From assembly GCF_000153285.1 (NCBI RefSeq), contig NZ_CH724168.1, forward strand, positions 1,553,848 to 1,608,212: 54,365 nt of DNA. Direction: 5' to 3'. The notes below the pieces were generated by a model that saw only the letters and a list, made by a program, of their open reading frames with translations, had not been told where the DNA came from and did not search any database. Position 1 is the stretch's first letter; every line of letters starts with the position of its first letter. The translations under genes were made by a program, and so were the position numbers. Shown in pieces: positions 37,979-47,179 of the stretch. The stretch comes from Synechococcus sp. WH 7805 (GTDB lineage: Bacteria; Cyanobacteriota; Cyanobacteriia; PCC-6307; Cyanobiaceae).

Positions 37979-38959
37979 ATGCCGATCCAGCTGCTGTGGG
38001 GCGATGATTCCGCGGCATTGGAGCGGGCCATTCAGTCAGTGATCAACAGCGCGCTGGATCCGGCCTGGGCCAGCGTGAACTTGAGCAGGCTGGATGGCAG
38101 CGAGAGCGGGCAGGCCCGACAGGCTCTGGAAGAGGCACGAACGCCGCCGTTTGGCGGCGGGGCGCGGGTGGTGCTGCTACAGCGCTCACCCTTTTGCAAT
38201 GCTTGCCCCAGTGAGCTGGCCGATCGCTTTGAAGCGTCCATCGACGCCATCCCCGACAGCACCCAGTTGCTGCTCTGCAACCCCACCAAACCCGATGGCC
38301 GGCTGCGCACCACCAAGGCCCTGCAGAAGCGGGTGAAGGCAGGGCAAGCCAAGGAACTCAGCTTCAAACTGCCGGCTGTCTGGGATGGCGCCGGTCAGCG
38401 GCAGCTGGTGGAGCGCACTGCTGACGAGCTCGCTCTGACCCTGGAGCCCAACGCAGTGGATGCCCTCATCGATGCCATCGGCAGCGACAGCGCCCGGCTC
38501 ACAATGGAATTGCAAAAACTGGCCCTGCACGCCGAGAGCACTGGCAGCGATCGCATCAGCGCTGCAGCCGTGCAAAGCCTGATCGACGGGCTGAGCACCA
38601 ATGCCCTGCAGGTGGGCGATGCCCTTCTCGCCGGCGATCCCGGGGAAGCAATCGCCCTGCTCGATGCTCTGATCGAAGGCGGCGAACCAGCCCTGCGCAT
38701 CGTCGCCACCCTCTCTGGGCAGATTCGCGGCTGGCTCTGGGTACTGCTGCTGGAGCAGCAAGGAGAACGGGATGTGGCCGTGATCGCCAAGGCCGCCGGC
38801 ATCGGCAATCCCAAGCGGATCTACGTGATGCGCAAGCAGCTACAGGGCCGCAGCCCGGAACGCTGCCTCAAGCTGCTCGGCCGGCTTCTGGATGTGGAAG
38901 CAGCGCTCAAACGCGGCGCTTTACCAGGCGATGCCTTCCGTGATGGGCTGCTTGGTTGA
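37979..38959 (+). CDS. holA: DNA polymerase III delta subunit
   Basis: HolA is the subunit of the clamp loader that opens the sliding clamp. The 326 residues start MPIQLLWGDDSAALERAI, then FGGGARVVLLQRSPF, STQLLLCNPTKPDGRLRTTK, a region like the AAA+ lid (IDAIGSDSARLTMELQKLAL) and the C-terminal collar LRIVATLSGQIRGWLWVLLL. Delta subunits lack a working Walker A, as here. The family is divergent in sequence, but the order of blocks is diagnostic. It begins 70 bases from cobH, divergently. Confidence 0.93.
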   Translation: MPIQLLWGDDSAALERAIQSVINSALDPAWASVNLSRLDGSESGQARQALEEARTPPFGGGARVVLLQRSPFCNACPSELADRFEASIDAIPDSTQLLLCNPTKPDGRLRTTKALQKRVKAGQAKELSFKLPAVWDGAGQRQLVERTADELALTLEPNAVDALIDAIGSDSARLTMELQKLALHAESTGSDRISAAAVQSLIDGLSTNALQVGDALLAGDPGEAIALLDALIEGGEPALRIVATLSGQIRGWLWVLLLEQQGERDVAVIAKAAGIGNPKRIYVMRKQLQGRSPERCLKLLGRLLDVEAALKRGALPGDAFRDGLLG

Positions 38960-39036
38960 GAAACCTTTTCAGTCCAATCAAGCCTGACAAAACAATCAAA
39001 AAACTAGCAATTTTCGCAATTACCCAATAACAATCA

Positions 39037-39864
39037 ATGAAAATGCCATCCGACTTAGCAGAAAAAGGCACACGATTCACGCTCAACCGCTACCAGCGTT
39101 TTTTCAATAGAAAATTAACAATCAAGAAGCCCATAACATTCACAGACAAAATACATCACTTCATTATAGCTGCCCATTGGCAAGACATTAAAATTGTGAC
39201 CGAAATGACTGACAAAATCAATGTACGCACGTACGTTGCCTCCCAAATTGGCCCCGAATACCTCAACGAAGTAATTTGGACAAGCAGCAAAATAGACGAT
39301 GCTCCGTTACAAGATTACGCCTGTGGCAATTGGATTCTCAAAACCAATCATGGCTGTGGTGGCCATCAAGTGATCAGGCAGAATAACCTGAACGAGATTC
39401 GACAAGCGATCAAGAATTTACTTACAAAAAACTACTACTTTGCCGCAGCTGAACCACAATACTTTTTTATCGAACCCAAAGCTTTTATTGAAAAACTTGT
39501 CAAAAGTGACCGCAATAAGCCTCCACTCATGTTTCGTCTTTGGTGCTTTACAGGATCAGTGGCACTCATCCAAGCAGACGATGGCAATCCAGTCAGTCCC
39601 TTCTACAATCGTCAATGGCAAGATATGCAGATCTCAAGAGTTAACGGAAAGCCCCCAGAAAGTCAGATCAAAAGACCAGAAAATTTAAACGAGCTAATTC
39701 GAATCGCAGAAAAACTAAGCAAGCCTTTCAGATTCGTGCGCGTTGATTTATACAATGAAAATGGGATAATCCGCTTCAGCGAGTTAACATTTACACCCCT
39801 TGCAGGGAATATATTTTTTAATCCAAAAATCTGGGATCTTATACTTGGCAAACTCTGGCAATAA
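39037..39864 (+). CDS. TupA-like ATP-grasp protein
   Basis: This 275-residue protein follows the TupA-like ATP-grasp pattern found in teichuronopeptide and polysaccharide clusters: RYQRFFNRKLTIKKPITF, FTDKIHHFIIA, VTEMTDKINVRTYVASQIG, ILKTNHGCGGHQVI (nucleotide loop) and a late metal-binding stretch FRFVRVDLYNENGIIRFSEL. ATP-grasp enzymes join a carboxylate to an amine; relatives attach amino acids to sugar acids. The gene is strongly AT-rich and stands alone between holA and lysC, which strongly suggests horizontal acquisition. No glycan gene lies beside it. Confidence 0.85.
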   Translation: MKMPSDLAEKGTRFTLNRYQRFFNRKLTIKKPITFTDKIHHFIIAAHWQDIKIVTEMTDKINVRTYVASQIGPEYLNEVIWTSSKIDDAPLQDYACGNWILKTNHGCGGHQVIRQNNLNEIRQAIKNLLTKNYYFAAAEPQYFFIEPKAFIEKLVKSDRNKPPLMFRLWCFTGSVALIQADDGNPVSPFYNRQWQDMQISRVNGKPPESQIKRPENLNELIRIAEKLSKPFRFVRVDLYNENGIIRFSELTFTPLAGNIFFNPKIWDLILGKLWQ

Positions 39865-39961
39865 GATCCAGTATTTCTCATTCTAAATCGCTCCGTCTTT
39901 CTAATGTCCCCGGCAGCCGACGACTCAATGAGACAATCGCCTCCGGTATGAAGCGGCAAGG

Positions 39962-41764
39962 ATGGCTCTGCTGGTGCAGAAATTTGGCGGCACCTCCGTT
40001 GGCAGCGTTGAGCGCATTCAGGCCGTTGCCCAGCGCATCGCCGCCTGCAAGGAAGACGGCAATGACCTCGTGATCGTGGTGTCGGCCATGGGCCACACCA
40101 CCGATGAACTCACCGCCAAAGCTCGTGCCATCAACAGCAACCCGCCCCAGCGGGAGATGGACATGCTGCTGGCCACTGGCGAACAGGTGTCCATCGCCCT
40201 GCTGTCGATGGCTCTGCACGCCCTAGGCGTGCCAGCGGTCTCGATGACCGGCTCCCAGGTCGGCATCGTCACCGAGTCAGCCCATGGCCGGGCCCGCATC
40301 CTCGATGTACGCACCGACCGTCTGCGCAGCCGCCTGGCCGAAGGGCAGGTGGTGGTGGTGGCCGGCTTTCAGGGCACCAGCCTGAGCAGTGGCGGCACCG
40401 CCGAGATCACCACCCTGGGCCGCGGTGGCTCAGACACCTCGGCGGTAGCCCTGGCGGCAGCCCTCGGCGCCGACGCCTGTGAGATCTACACCGATGTACC
40501 CGGAGTCCTCACCACCGACCCGCGCAAGGTGGTGGATGCTCAGCTCATGCCGGAGGTGAGCTGCGATGAAATGCTCGAGCTGGCCAGCCTCGGGGCTGCC
40601 GTCCTCCATCCCCGCGCCGTGGAGATCGCCCGAAACTATGGCGTCACCATGGTGGTGCGCTCCAGCTGGAGCGATGACGCCGGAACCACCCTGACCAGCC
40701 GCAGCGCCCAGCCCATTGGACGCGAGGGACTGGAACTGGGGCGGCCGGTGGATGGAGCCGAATTGGTAGAAGAGCAAGCGGTGCTGGCTCTTTCTCATGT
40801 GCCGGATCAACCCGGCGTGGCCGCCCAACTCTTCGAAAGCCTCTCCAAAGGCGGGGTGAATGTGGACCTGATCATCCAGTCCACCCACGAGAACAACAGC
40901 AACGACATCACTTTCACCGTGGCCGAATCCGAACTGGATAAGGCCCGCTGCATCTGCAACGCCCAGCTCCAAACCCTGGGCGGTGATCTCGTTGCAGAAG
41001 CCGGCATGAGCAAACTCAGCATCAGCGGCGCGGGGATCATGGGTCGGCCCGGCATCGCCGCCGGCCTGTTCCAGACCTTGTCACGGGTCGGCATCAATCT
41101 GCGTTTAATCGCCACCAGCGAAGTGAAGGTGAGCTGCGTGATCGAGGCATCCGCCGGTGCTAAGGCCCTGCAAGCCACCCAGGAAGCGTTCGAACTCGAC
41201 AGCGCTCTGATCAGCCTTAATCCCCTGCCCAGCGGCGAGGGCGAACCGGAAGTGCGTGGTGTGGCCTTGGACAGGGATCAGGCCCAGGTGAGCGTGCGAC
41301 ACGTGCCTAACAAACCCGGCACCGCCGGTGCTCTCTGCCATGCCTTGGCGGACGCAGGCATCAGCCTCGATGGCATCGTGCAGTCGGAGCGACAGCACGC
41401 CGATGGCAGCCGCGACATCAGCTTCACGCTCAAGCGTGACGACCGCGCAGCCGCCGATCGCGCCCTGAGAGGCCTGCTGGCCCAATGGCCCGGAGCACTG
41501 CTGGAGGATGGTCCCGCCATTGCCCGCGTCAGCGCCGTGGGTGCGGGGATGCCGGCAACGGCCGGCACCGCTGGACGCATGTTCCGCTATCTGGCGGACG
41601 CGGGGCTGAACATTGAGATGATCGCCACCAGCGAAATTCGCACCAGTTGCGTTGTGGCTGAGTCCGACGGCATTGCCGCCCTTCGGGCTGTCCATACCGG
41701 ATTCCAGCTGGGTGGATCAACCCACCACGAAGCCCAGGGAACGGAATCACCTCTGGAGAAATAA
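39962..41764 (+). CDS. lysC: Aspartate kinase with four ACT domains
   Basis: LysC phosphorylates aspartate, the entry to the lysine, threonine and methionine pathways. The kinase domain opens with LLVQKFGGTSVGSVERIQAV and includes EITTLGRGGSDTSAVALAAA and YTDVPGVLTTDPRKV. After about residue 260 come two pairs of ACT domains: PDQPGVAAQLFESLSKGGVN, GRPGIAAGLFQTLSRVGINL, NKPGTAGALCHALADAGISL and AGRMFRYLADAGLNIEMIA, which bind the feedback inhibitors. The 600-residue, four-ACT form is typical of cyanobacteria. It starts 97 bases after the TupA-like gene. Confidence 0.97.
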   Translation: MALLVQKFGGTSVGSVERIQAVAQRIAACKEDGNDLVIVVSAMGHTTDELTAKARAINSNPPQREMDMLLATGEQVSIALLSMALHALGVPAVSMTGSQVGIVTESAHGRARILDVRTDRLRSRLAEGQVVVVAGFQGTSLSSGGTAEITTLGRGGSDTSAVALAAALGADACEIYTDVPGVLTTDPRKVVDAQLMPEVSCDEMLELASLGAAVLHPRAVEIARNYGVTMVVRSSWSDDAGTTLTSRSAQPIGREGLELGRPVDGAELVEEQAVLALSHVPDQPGVAAQLFESLSKGGVNVDLIIQSTHENNSNDITFTVAESELDKARCICNAQLQTLGGDLVAEAGMSKLSISGAGIMGRPGIAAGLFQTLSRVGINLRLIATSEVKVSCVIEASAGAKALQATQEAFELDSALISLNPLPSGEGEPEVRGVALDRDQAQVSVRHVPNKPGTAGALCHALADAGISLDGIVQSERQHADGSRDISFTLKRDDRAAADRALRGLLAQWPGALLEDGPAIARVSAVGAGMPATAGTAGRMFRYLADAGLNIEMIATSEIRTSCVVAESDGIAALRAVHTGFQLGGSTHHEAQGTESPLEK

Positions 41765-41852
41765 CTTTTAGAGGCTCAAAAAATCGACCAAGTTCACGAT
41801 TAAAGCCTGCAGTCGATCATTAAGACGACCCGATTTGGCTGATGACTAATGA

Positions 41853-42635
41853 CTAATTACTGAGGCTTGCAATCTTTACTTGAGCCTGATCCAAAAGGTA
41901 AGACGCCGTATGAGACTTCTCAGCAAGCAATGAGCGATGATAGTCAGAACAGTAATCCTGCACTTTATCAAGCGAAGTATTTGAAGACGACAGGCTTGAT
42001 ACATTCCGCTGCTCTGATTCCAATGGAAAATCCTCTTGCCAATCAGACTTCAAATTTAAGAAGCTTAACCGACCAGAGCTTGCATATGCATAAAAATCAT
42101 TATTCAATGTTGACGTCCTAATAACAACCTCCGGCAAAAAAGGATTCAAAGCTTTAGCTATAGAATCGTAAGACAAATTGCCTGAAATTGTTCCATTAAA
42201 TTCGGGCAGCTTCTCCGCAGGAACTAGCATTGTTAGTATTCTAGAAGTATAAACATCGCACGAAAATGGTAAACGCGTATTTTGGTTTGACGCGGGACTG
42301 ATTAAATTATGAGAGAGGGTGAAATCAAGAAAATACGAGAAACTATCTTTTGACTTTGAACCGTAAGCGAGACTAGCAGACTTGGGATGTAGTTTCGTGA
42401 ACGATCGGAAAAACTTGCCGCATCCATCCAATCCATAAGACCAAAGCGAAAAATACCACAAAAAGGGTTGTCGAATTGTCAGAATTTTTGGGGTACTATC
42501 AACAACTTTTGGGCGTGAGTGCTTTTTTTCTTTCACAAATTTTGCACCCTCGCATATTCTTCGTAGCTTACGAGTCAGAAAAGAGCATCCGGTTTTTTCT
42601 AAATCTAAGTAAGTCCAATCAGCTGTTCTAAGCAT
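41853..42635 (-). CDS. Sulfotransferase-like protein, AT-rich singleton
   Basis: This 260-residue protein is very AT-rich compared with its neighbours. DLEKTGCSFLTRKLRRI near residue 11 resembles a PAPS-type P-loop (KTG-x-S-F), STPKILTIRQPFLWYFSLWSY near residue 48 resembles the 3'-phosphate block (R-x-P...S-x-W), and the C-terminus QDYCSDYHRSLLAEKSHTAS looks like the helix that closes many sulfotransferases. The family assignment is by pattern only. There are 88 bases to lysC and 101 to uvrB, with no operon partner. It could modify a surface polysaccharide, and looks like a recent insertion. Confidence 0.75.
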   Translation of the reverse strand: MLRTADWTYLDLEKTGCSFLTRKLRRICEGAKFVKEKKHSRPKVVDSTPKILTIRQPFLWYFSLWSYGLDGCGKFFRSFTKLHPKSASLAYGSKSKDSFSYFLDFTLSHNLISPASNQNTRLPFSCDVYTSRILTMLVPAEKLPEFNGTISGNLSYDSIAKALNPFLPEVVIRTSTLNNDFYAYASSGRLSFLNLKSDWQEDFPLESEQRNVSSLSSSNTSLDKVQDYCSDYHRSLLAEKSHTASYLLDQAQVKIASLSN

Positions 42636-42736
42636 AGAAATACGTAATTACCAGTCAGACTTTAAACGTCCAACACACCTCGACGCAAACCCCCAAAATC
42701 AAGATTCGATTAAACACCTCCGCAACAAAATGTTGT

Positions 42737-44773
42737 TTAATTTTGACCCACCAGCTTCTGACGCAGCCGCTTGATGCGATCCCGCAAGTTCGCCGCCTCT
42801 TCGAAGTCGAGCTTCTTGGCTGCGTCCTTCATCTTCAGCTCCAACTGATCGATCAGCTCCGGTAAGGCATCCAAAGTCATGCCATCGGCATCGTCCTCAA
42901 GAGCTTCCACCGCCTTGCTGGCCACCTTCACTAGATCGGCATCCGGGCCGTCAGTCTTGAGCTTGCGGCTCAGCTCCAAGAAACTGAGGATCGAATTACT
43001 GGCCTTCTTGCCCGCAGCCGTCGGCACAATGCCGTGCTTCTCGTTGTAGGCCTGCTGGATGCTGCGTCGGCGCTCGGTTTCGCTGATCGCCTTGGCCATC
43101 GAATCAGTGAGATTGTCTCCGTAAAGCAGCGCCTTACCCTCCACGTGGCGCGCCGCCCGGCCGATGGTCTGAATTAACGACCGCTCAGCCCGCAAAAAGC
43201 CCTCCTTATCCGCATCGAGAATCGCCACCAGACTCACTTCCGGTAGGTCCAGGCCCTCCCGCAACAGGTTCACCCCCACCAGCACGTCGTATTCACCCAA
43301 ACGCAGGTCCTGGATGATCTCGATGCGCTCGATGGAGTGAATCTCCGAGTGCAGATAGCGCACCCGCACGTCGTTCTCCGCCAAATAGTCGGTGAGATCC
43401 TCCGCCATCCGCTTGGTGAGGGTCGTCACCAGCACCCGTTGCTGTTTGCTGGCCCGGTCACGGATCTCCCCGAGCAGATCATCCACCTGGCCGTTAGTGG
43501 GCCGCACCTCCACGATCGGATCGAGCACGCCGGTGGGCCGGATCACCTGCTGAGCCACCTCATCGCCGCTTACCTCCAACTCCCAGTTCCCCGGCGTAGC
43601 ACTCACAAACACGGTCTGGCGTGCCTTCGTCCAAAACTCTTCCCCCTTCAACGGGCGATTATCCGCTGCACTGGGCAGGCGGAAGCCATGGTCAATCAGA
43701 ACTTTCTTGCGGGCCTGGTCGCCGTTGTACATCGCCTGCAACTGGGAGCAAGTCACATGGCTTTCATCCACGATCAACAGCCAATCGTCGGGGAAATAAT
43801 CAATCAGGCATTCCGGTGCTGAGCCCGGCTCACGACCGGCCAGATGGCGGGCGTAGTTCTCCACGCCATTGCAGTACCCCACTTGCCCCAGCATCTCCAG
43901 GTCGTACTTCGTGCGTTGCTCAAGCCGTTGAGCCTCCAGCAGCTTGCCCTCGGCATTCAAAAAATCCAGACGTTCGTTGAGCTCCGAGCGGATCGCCTGA
44001 ACCGCAGTGTCCAGGCGGTCTTTGGGGGTCACAAAGTGTTTGGCCGGATAGATGTTGATCGTCTCCAGGCTCTGAAGAATCTCCCCGGTGGTGGGATCTA
44101 CATAGCGGATCGCCTCCACCTCATCGCCAAACAGCTCCACCCGCACCAGCCGGTCTTCATAGGCGGGGCCGATTTCCAGCACATCGCCCTTCATGCGGAA
44201 GCGACCACGGGCAATTTCAGTGTCGTTGCGGCTGTACTGGTTATTAACCAGCTCCCGCAACTGACCGCGGATGTTCAGCGTCTCGCCCACCTCAAACTTC
44301 ACAGCAGCCTTGAGGTATTCACTCGGTATTCCCAGCCCGTAGATGCAGCTGATCGAGGCCACCACAATCACATCGCGCCGTTCAAACAACGACCGCGTTG
44401 CCGAGTGGCGCAGCATATCGATCTCTTCATTGATCGATGCCGTTTTGGCGATATAGGTGTCGCTCACCGGAACGTAAGCCTCCGGCTGGTAGTAGTCGTA
44501 GTAGGAGATGAAATATTCCACGGCGTTGTGAGGGAAAAACTCCCTCAACTCGTTGCAGAGCTGGGCCGCCAGGGTTTTGTTGTGGGCCAACACCAGTGCC
44601 GGCCGGCCGGTTTGGGCAATCACATTGGCCATCGTGAACGTTTTGCCCGTGCCCGTCGCGCCCAGCAGAGTCTGATAACGCTGCCCGTCATTCACCCTCG
44701 CCACCAGCTGCTTGATCGCCGTCGGCTGATCACCCTTGGGGCTGTAGGGAGCTGTGAGGTCGAAGGCGGGCAT
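42737..44773 (-). CDS. uvrB: Excinuclease ABC subunit B
   Basis: UvrB is the damage-verifying helicase of nucleotide-excision repair. The 678 residues have Walker A in [20 protein letters not shown], the beta-hairpin [18 protein letters not shown], the DEAD-type DESH box, the helicase motif [20 protein letters not shown] and [20 protein letters not shown], then the UVR motif near the C-terminus ([20 protein letters not shown]), which binds UvrC. Length and motifs are complete. A weak hairpin (CAACA/TGTTG) lies just after its stop. Confidence 0.98.
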   Translation of the reverse strand: MPAFDLTAPYSPKGDQPTAIKQLVARVNDGQRYQTLLGATGTGKTFTMANVIAQTGRPALVLAHNKTLAAQLCNELREFFPHNAVEYFISYYDYYQPEAYVPVSDTYIAKTASINEEIDMLRHSATRSLFERRDVIVVASISCIYGLGIPSEYLKAAVKFEVGETLNIRGQLRELVNNQYSRNDTEIARGRFRMKGDVLEIGPAYEDRLVRVELFGDEVEAIRYVDPTTGEILQSLETINIYPAKHFVTPKDRLDTAVQAIRSELNERLDFLNAEGKLLEAQRLEQRTKYDLEMLGQVGYCNGVENYARHLAGREPGSAPECLIDYFPDDWLLIVDESHVTCSQLQAMYNGDQARKKVLIDHGFRLPSAADNRPLKGEEFWTKARQTVFVSATPGNWELEVSGDEVAQQVIRPTGVLDPIVEVRPTNGQVDDLLGEIRDRASKQQRVLVTTLTKRMAEDLTDYLAENDVRVRYLHSEIHSIERIEIIQDLRLGEYDVLVGVNLLREGLDLPEVSLVAILDADKEGFLRAERSLIQTIGRAARHVEGKALLYGDNLTDSMAKAISETERRRSIQQAYNEKHGIVPTAAGKKASNSILSFLELSRKLKTDGPDADLVKVASKAVEALEDDADGMTLDALPELIDQLELKMKDAAKKLDFEEAANLRDRIKRLRQKLVGQN

Positions 44774-44853
44774 GGTCCTTGCGTCAGTCGCCCGGAATGG
44801 CCAACCACCTTACGGAGAACTGCCTTGGCTTCGAGAAAGCGGGCAGCAGAAAC

Positions 44854-45240
44854 CTACGCACCAGGCCCCAACAAAGCCCGCACCGCCACGGTGCCGATCA
44901 GGCTGTACACCCCAGCGCCGAGAAGGGCACTGAAGAATCCGCGCTTGAGGGTGAATCCATCGATCAGCCAACTCGCCAGGGCGAACAGGATGGTGGCGAT
45001 CAACCAGTTGAACAGGAACGACACAGGAAAAATCAAACCGCCCAGGGACGTCACCACCCACAGCGGCCCCAGCAGCAGTTTCAAGGGCAGGATCAGCAAC
45101 GTCCCCAGCAAGCCGATCAGCACTGCGGCCCACAACGCTGTGCCGAAATTGGCCACTTCAACACCGAGAGGCAGAGCTGCCACCACCAGCAGCACCACAG
45201 CTCTCACGGGCCATTGGAGCAGCCAGGCGAGGGTTCCCAT
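44854..45240 (-). CDS. Phage-holin-like (YvlD/DUF360-type) membrane protein
   Basis: This 128-residue protein has four hydrophobic segments (residues 5-25, 33-55, 60-83 and 85-122). GTLLILPLKLLLGPL followed by GLIFPVSFLFNWLIATILFA matches the pattern of the small membrane family sometimes called phage holin 4_2. In chromosomes these are not phage genes and their function is unknown. It lies between uvrB and the DUF561 gene on the same strand. Confidence 0.85.
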   Translation of the reverse strand: MGTLAWLLQWPVRAVVLLVVAALPLGVEVANFGTALWAAVLIGLLGTLLILPLKLLLGPLWVVTSLGGLIFPVSFLFNWLIATILFALASWLIDGFTLKRGFFSALLGAGVYSLIGTVAVRALLGPGA

Positions 45241-45302
45241 ACCGAATGGATTGATCAGAGTTTCAACCTAGAAACCCTCGCCCGAGCTGCCAAGGGCATG
45301 AA

Positions 45303-46079
45303 TCACACGCGACTTGTGGCCGGGCTCGCAGTGAGAGCCTCACGCAGACTGCGCACCACAGCCACCATCGCCAACTCATCGCTGAGGCGATTCACCGCCG
45401 ACCCCACACCCACACCGGAAGCACCGGCAGCAATAGCCATCGACACGGTGACGGCCGACAGTCCAGACGCGCAGAGCACAGGTGCACGCAGACCGGCCTG
45501 TTGCAAGGCGGCGCTAATGCTGTGGGCAGCAGCCAGGGTGGGTGCGGCCTTTTCAATCAAGCCAAGGCTGCCGGCACTGAAGGGCTTGGCGCTGGTACCG
45601 CCTTCGGTTTGGATCAGATCTGCGCCGGCGGCTACCAGCTCCACTGCCAGCTGTTCCTGCTGATCCATCGGCAGGATGTGGGGCACCGTCACGCTCATCA
45701 CGACATCTGGAAGCAGGGCGCGGGTGCGGCGGGTGAGCTCCAGAACCTCCTCGGCACCGAAGACCCGACCCTTGGGATAGAAGGCGTCGTAATTGCCGAT
45801 TTCCACCATCGCCGCACCGGCGGCCACTGCAGCCGGGAACTGCTCAGGTTCCACCGATGACACACACACCGGCACGCCACCAGACACCTCCAATGCCAGC
45901 GCCACCAGCTCTGGATCACAGGCCACATCGATCAGATCAGCCCCGCCCAGCCCCGCGGCGCGGGACACGCGGGCCACCGAGGCCGCATCAAAGTTCATCA
46001 AGCCAGCGATCACTTTGAGCGTGGACCGCTGGTCCAGGCTGCGGCGAAGAGCGGCAGACAGCAGTGAAAGGCGGGTCAT
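45303..46079 (-). CDS. DUF561/Ycf23-like TIM-barrel protein
   Basis: This 258-residue cyanobacterial and plastid protein has an alpha/beta barrel pattern: LKVIAGLMNFDAASVARVSR, ADLIDVACDPELVALAL, VPVCVSSVEP, MVEIGNYDAFYPKGRVF, VTVPHILPMDQQEQLA, GADLIQTEGGTSAKPF, and VLCASGLSAVTVSMAIAAGA with a phosphate-binding-type loop GASGVGVGSAVNRL. The function is not established. It is strongly conserved in oxygenic phototrophs, which supports the cyanobacterial origin. It is divergent from tilS with 75 bases between the starts. Confidence 0.9.
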   Translation of the reverse strand: MTRLSLLSAALRRSLDQRSTLKVIAGLMNFDAASVARVSRAAGLGGADLIDVACDPELVALALEVSGGVPVCVSSVEPEQFPAAVAAGAAMVEIGNYDAFYPKGRVFGAEEVLELTRRTRALLPDVVMSVTVPHILPMDQQEQLAVELVAAGADLIQTEGGTSAKPFSAGSLGLIEKAAPTLAAAHSISAALQQAGLRAPVLCASGLSAVTVSMAIAAGASGVGVGSAVNRLSDELAMVAVVRSLREALTASPATSRV

Positions 46080-46154
46080 CCAGCTGAATGATCAGATTCA
46101 AGCATTCTCCCACCGCATGCGCAGGCAAGATCAGAAAGCCACTGCTCCAGCCCG

Positions 46155-47174
46155 ATGACCGCCAGCGAGCCCTGGCTGCACTGGCACGACCGGCTGCATC
46201 GCCAGCTGCTTCTGAAACCCACACTTCTGCCCCGGGGCACCACCCTGCTGCTGGCGCTGTCCGGCGGACAGGACTCGATGGCCTTGCTGGGGCTACTGCG
46301 CGATCTCAGAAAACACCACCACTGGACCCTGCAGCTCTGGCATGGCGACCATGGCTGGCATCCCGGCTCAGCGTGCGTCTCCAAGGATCTCGCCAAGTGG
46401 TGCGCACAAGAGGCCCTGCCCTTGCGGGTGAGCCGCAGCACAGCCGAAATGACCAGCGGCGAGGCGGCAGCACGCGCCTGGCGTTACAGCGAGCTCAGCC
46501 AGTACGCCCAGCAGCTGAACCAGACGTGCGCATCCAGCAACTCCTGCACGGTAGTGACTGCCCACACCGCCAGCGACCGTGCCGAGACCCTGCTGATGCA
46601 GCTCAGCCGCGGCACAGATTTGGCAGGCCTGGGCAGCCTGCGTCAGAGCAGACCATTGCAGGCCAACGCCAGCAACGGCCCTCGGCTGGTGAGACCCCTA
46701 CTCGATTTCACCCGGGAAGAAACAGCAGCGATCTGCCAAGACCTGCAACTGCCGGTCTGGCACGACCCCAGCAACAGCGATCTGCGCATCGAACGCAACC
46801 GCATCCGCCTGGAGCTGCTGCCCGTGCTCGAGTCCCTTCATGCCGGCTGCAGCCGGCGCATGGCCCTGCTGAGCGAACGGATCTCCCAGGTGCACGACAC
46901 CCAAAACGCCCTGGTGGATCTGAGCCTGCAGAGCATCAACAGCCCCGGCAACGGGCTGCAACGTCCTCCATTGCAGGCTCTGGCTCCTGATCCCAGGCGC
47001 ACTCTGCTGCAACGCTGGCTTCAGCAGAGGGGAGTGCGATCTCTTCAAGCACGGCAGCTGGAGGAACTCAGCCGCGCCATCGGGCCCCAGCAGCCGCCTG
47101 GAGAACGCCATCTTTCCAGCGGCCATCGCCTGCACTGGTGCCGGAACTGGGTACAACTAAACAACAGAGATTAA
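46155..47174 (+). CDS. tilS: tRNA(Ile)-lysidine synthase TilS
   Basis: TilS adds lysine to C34 of tRNA-Ile (CAU), which lets it read AUA. The PP-loop SGGQDSMALLGLL is near residue 38, and HTASDRAETLLMQLSRGTD continues the N-type ATP-pyrophosphatase domain, followed by VRPLLDFTREETAAICQDL and the conserved DPSNSDLRIERNRIRLELLP. The 339 residues end soon after a C-terminal domain around RSLQARQLEELSRA, a short form common in cyanobacteria. The following gene starts six bases after its stop. Confidence 0.95.
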   Translation: MTASEPWLHWHDRLHRQLLLKPTLLPRGTTLLLALSGGQDSMALLGLLRDLRKHHHWTLQLWHGDHGWHPGSACVSKDLAKWCAQEALPLRVSRSTAEMTSGEAAARAWRYSELSQYAQQLNQTCASSNSCTVVTAHTASDRAETLLMQLSRGTDLAGLGSLRQSRPLQANASNGPRLVRPLLDFTREETAAICQDLQLPVWHDPSNSDLRIERNRIRLELLPVLESLHAGCSRRMALLSERISQVHDTQNALVDLSLQSINSPGNGLQRPPLQALAPDPRRTLLQRWLQQRGVRSLQARQLEELSRAIGPQQPPGERHLSSGHRLHWCRNWVQLNNRD

Positions 47175-47179
47175 ACAGC

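Noticed and set aside
44854-45240. Holin-like protein as evidence of a prophage
   Set aside because: No other phage gene is near, and this membrane family is common in ordinary chromosomes.
43844-45271. A 475-codon plus-strand frame across the uvrB start and holin-like gene
   Set aside because: It runs through two supported genes on the other strand and lacks a recognisable domain.
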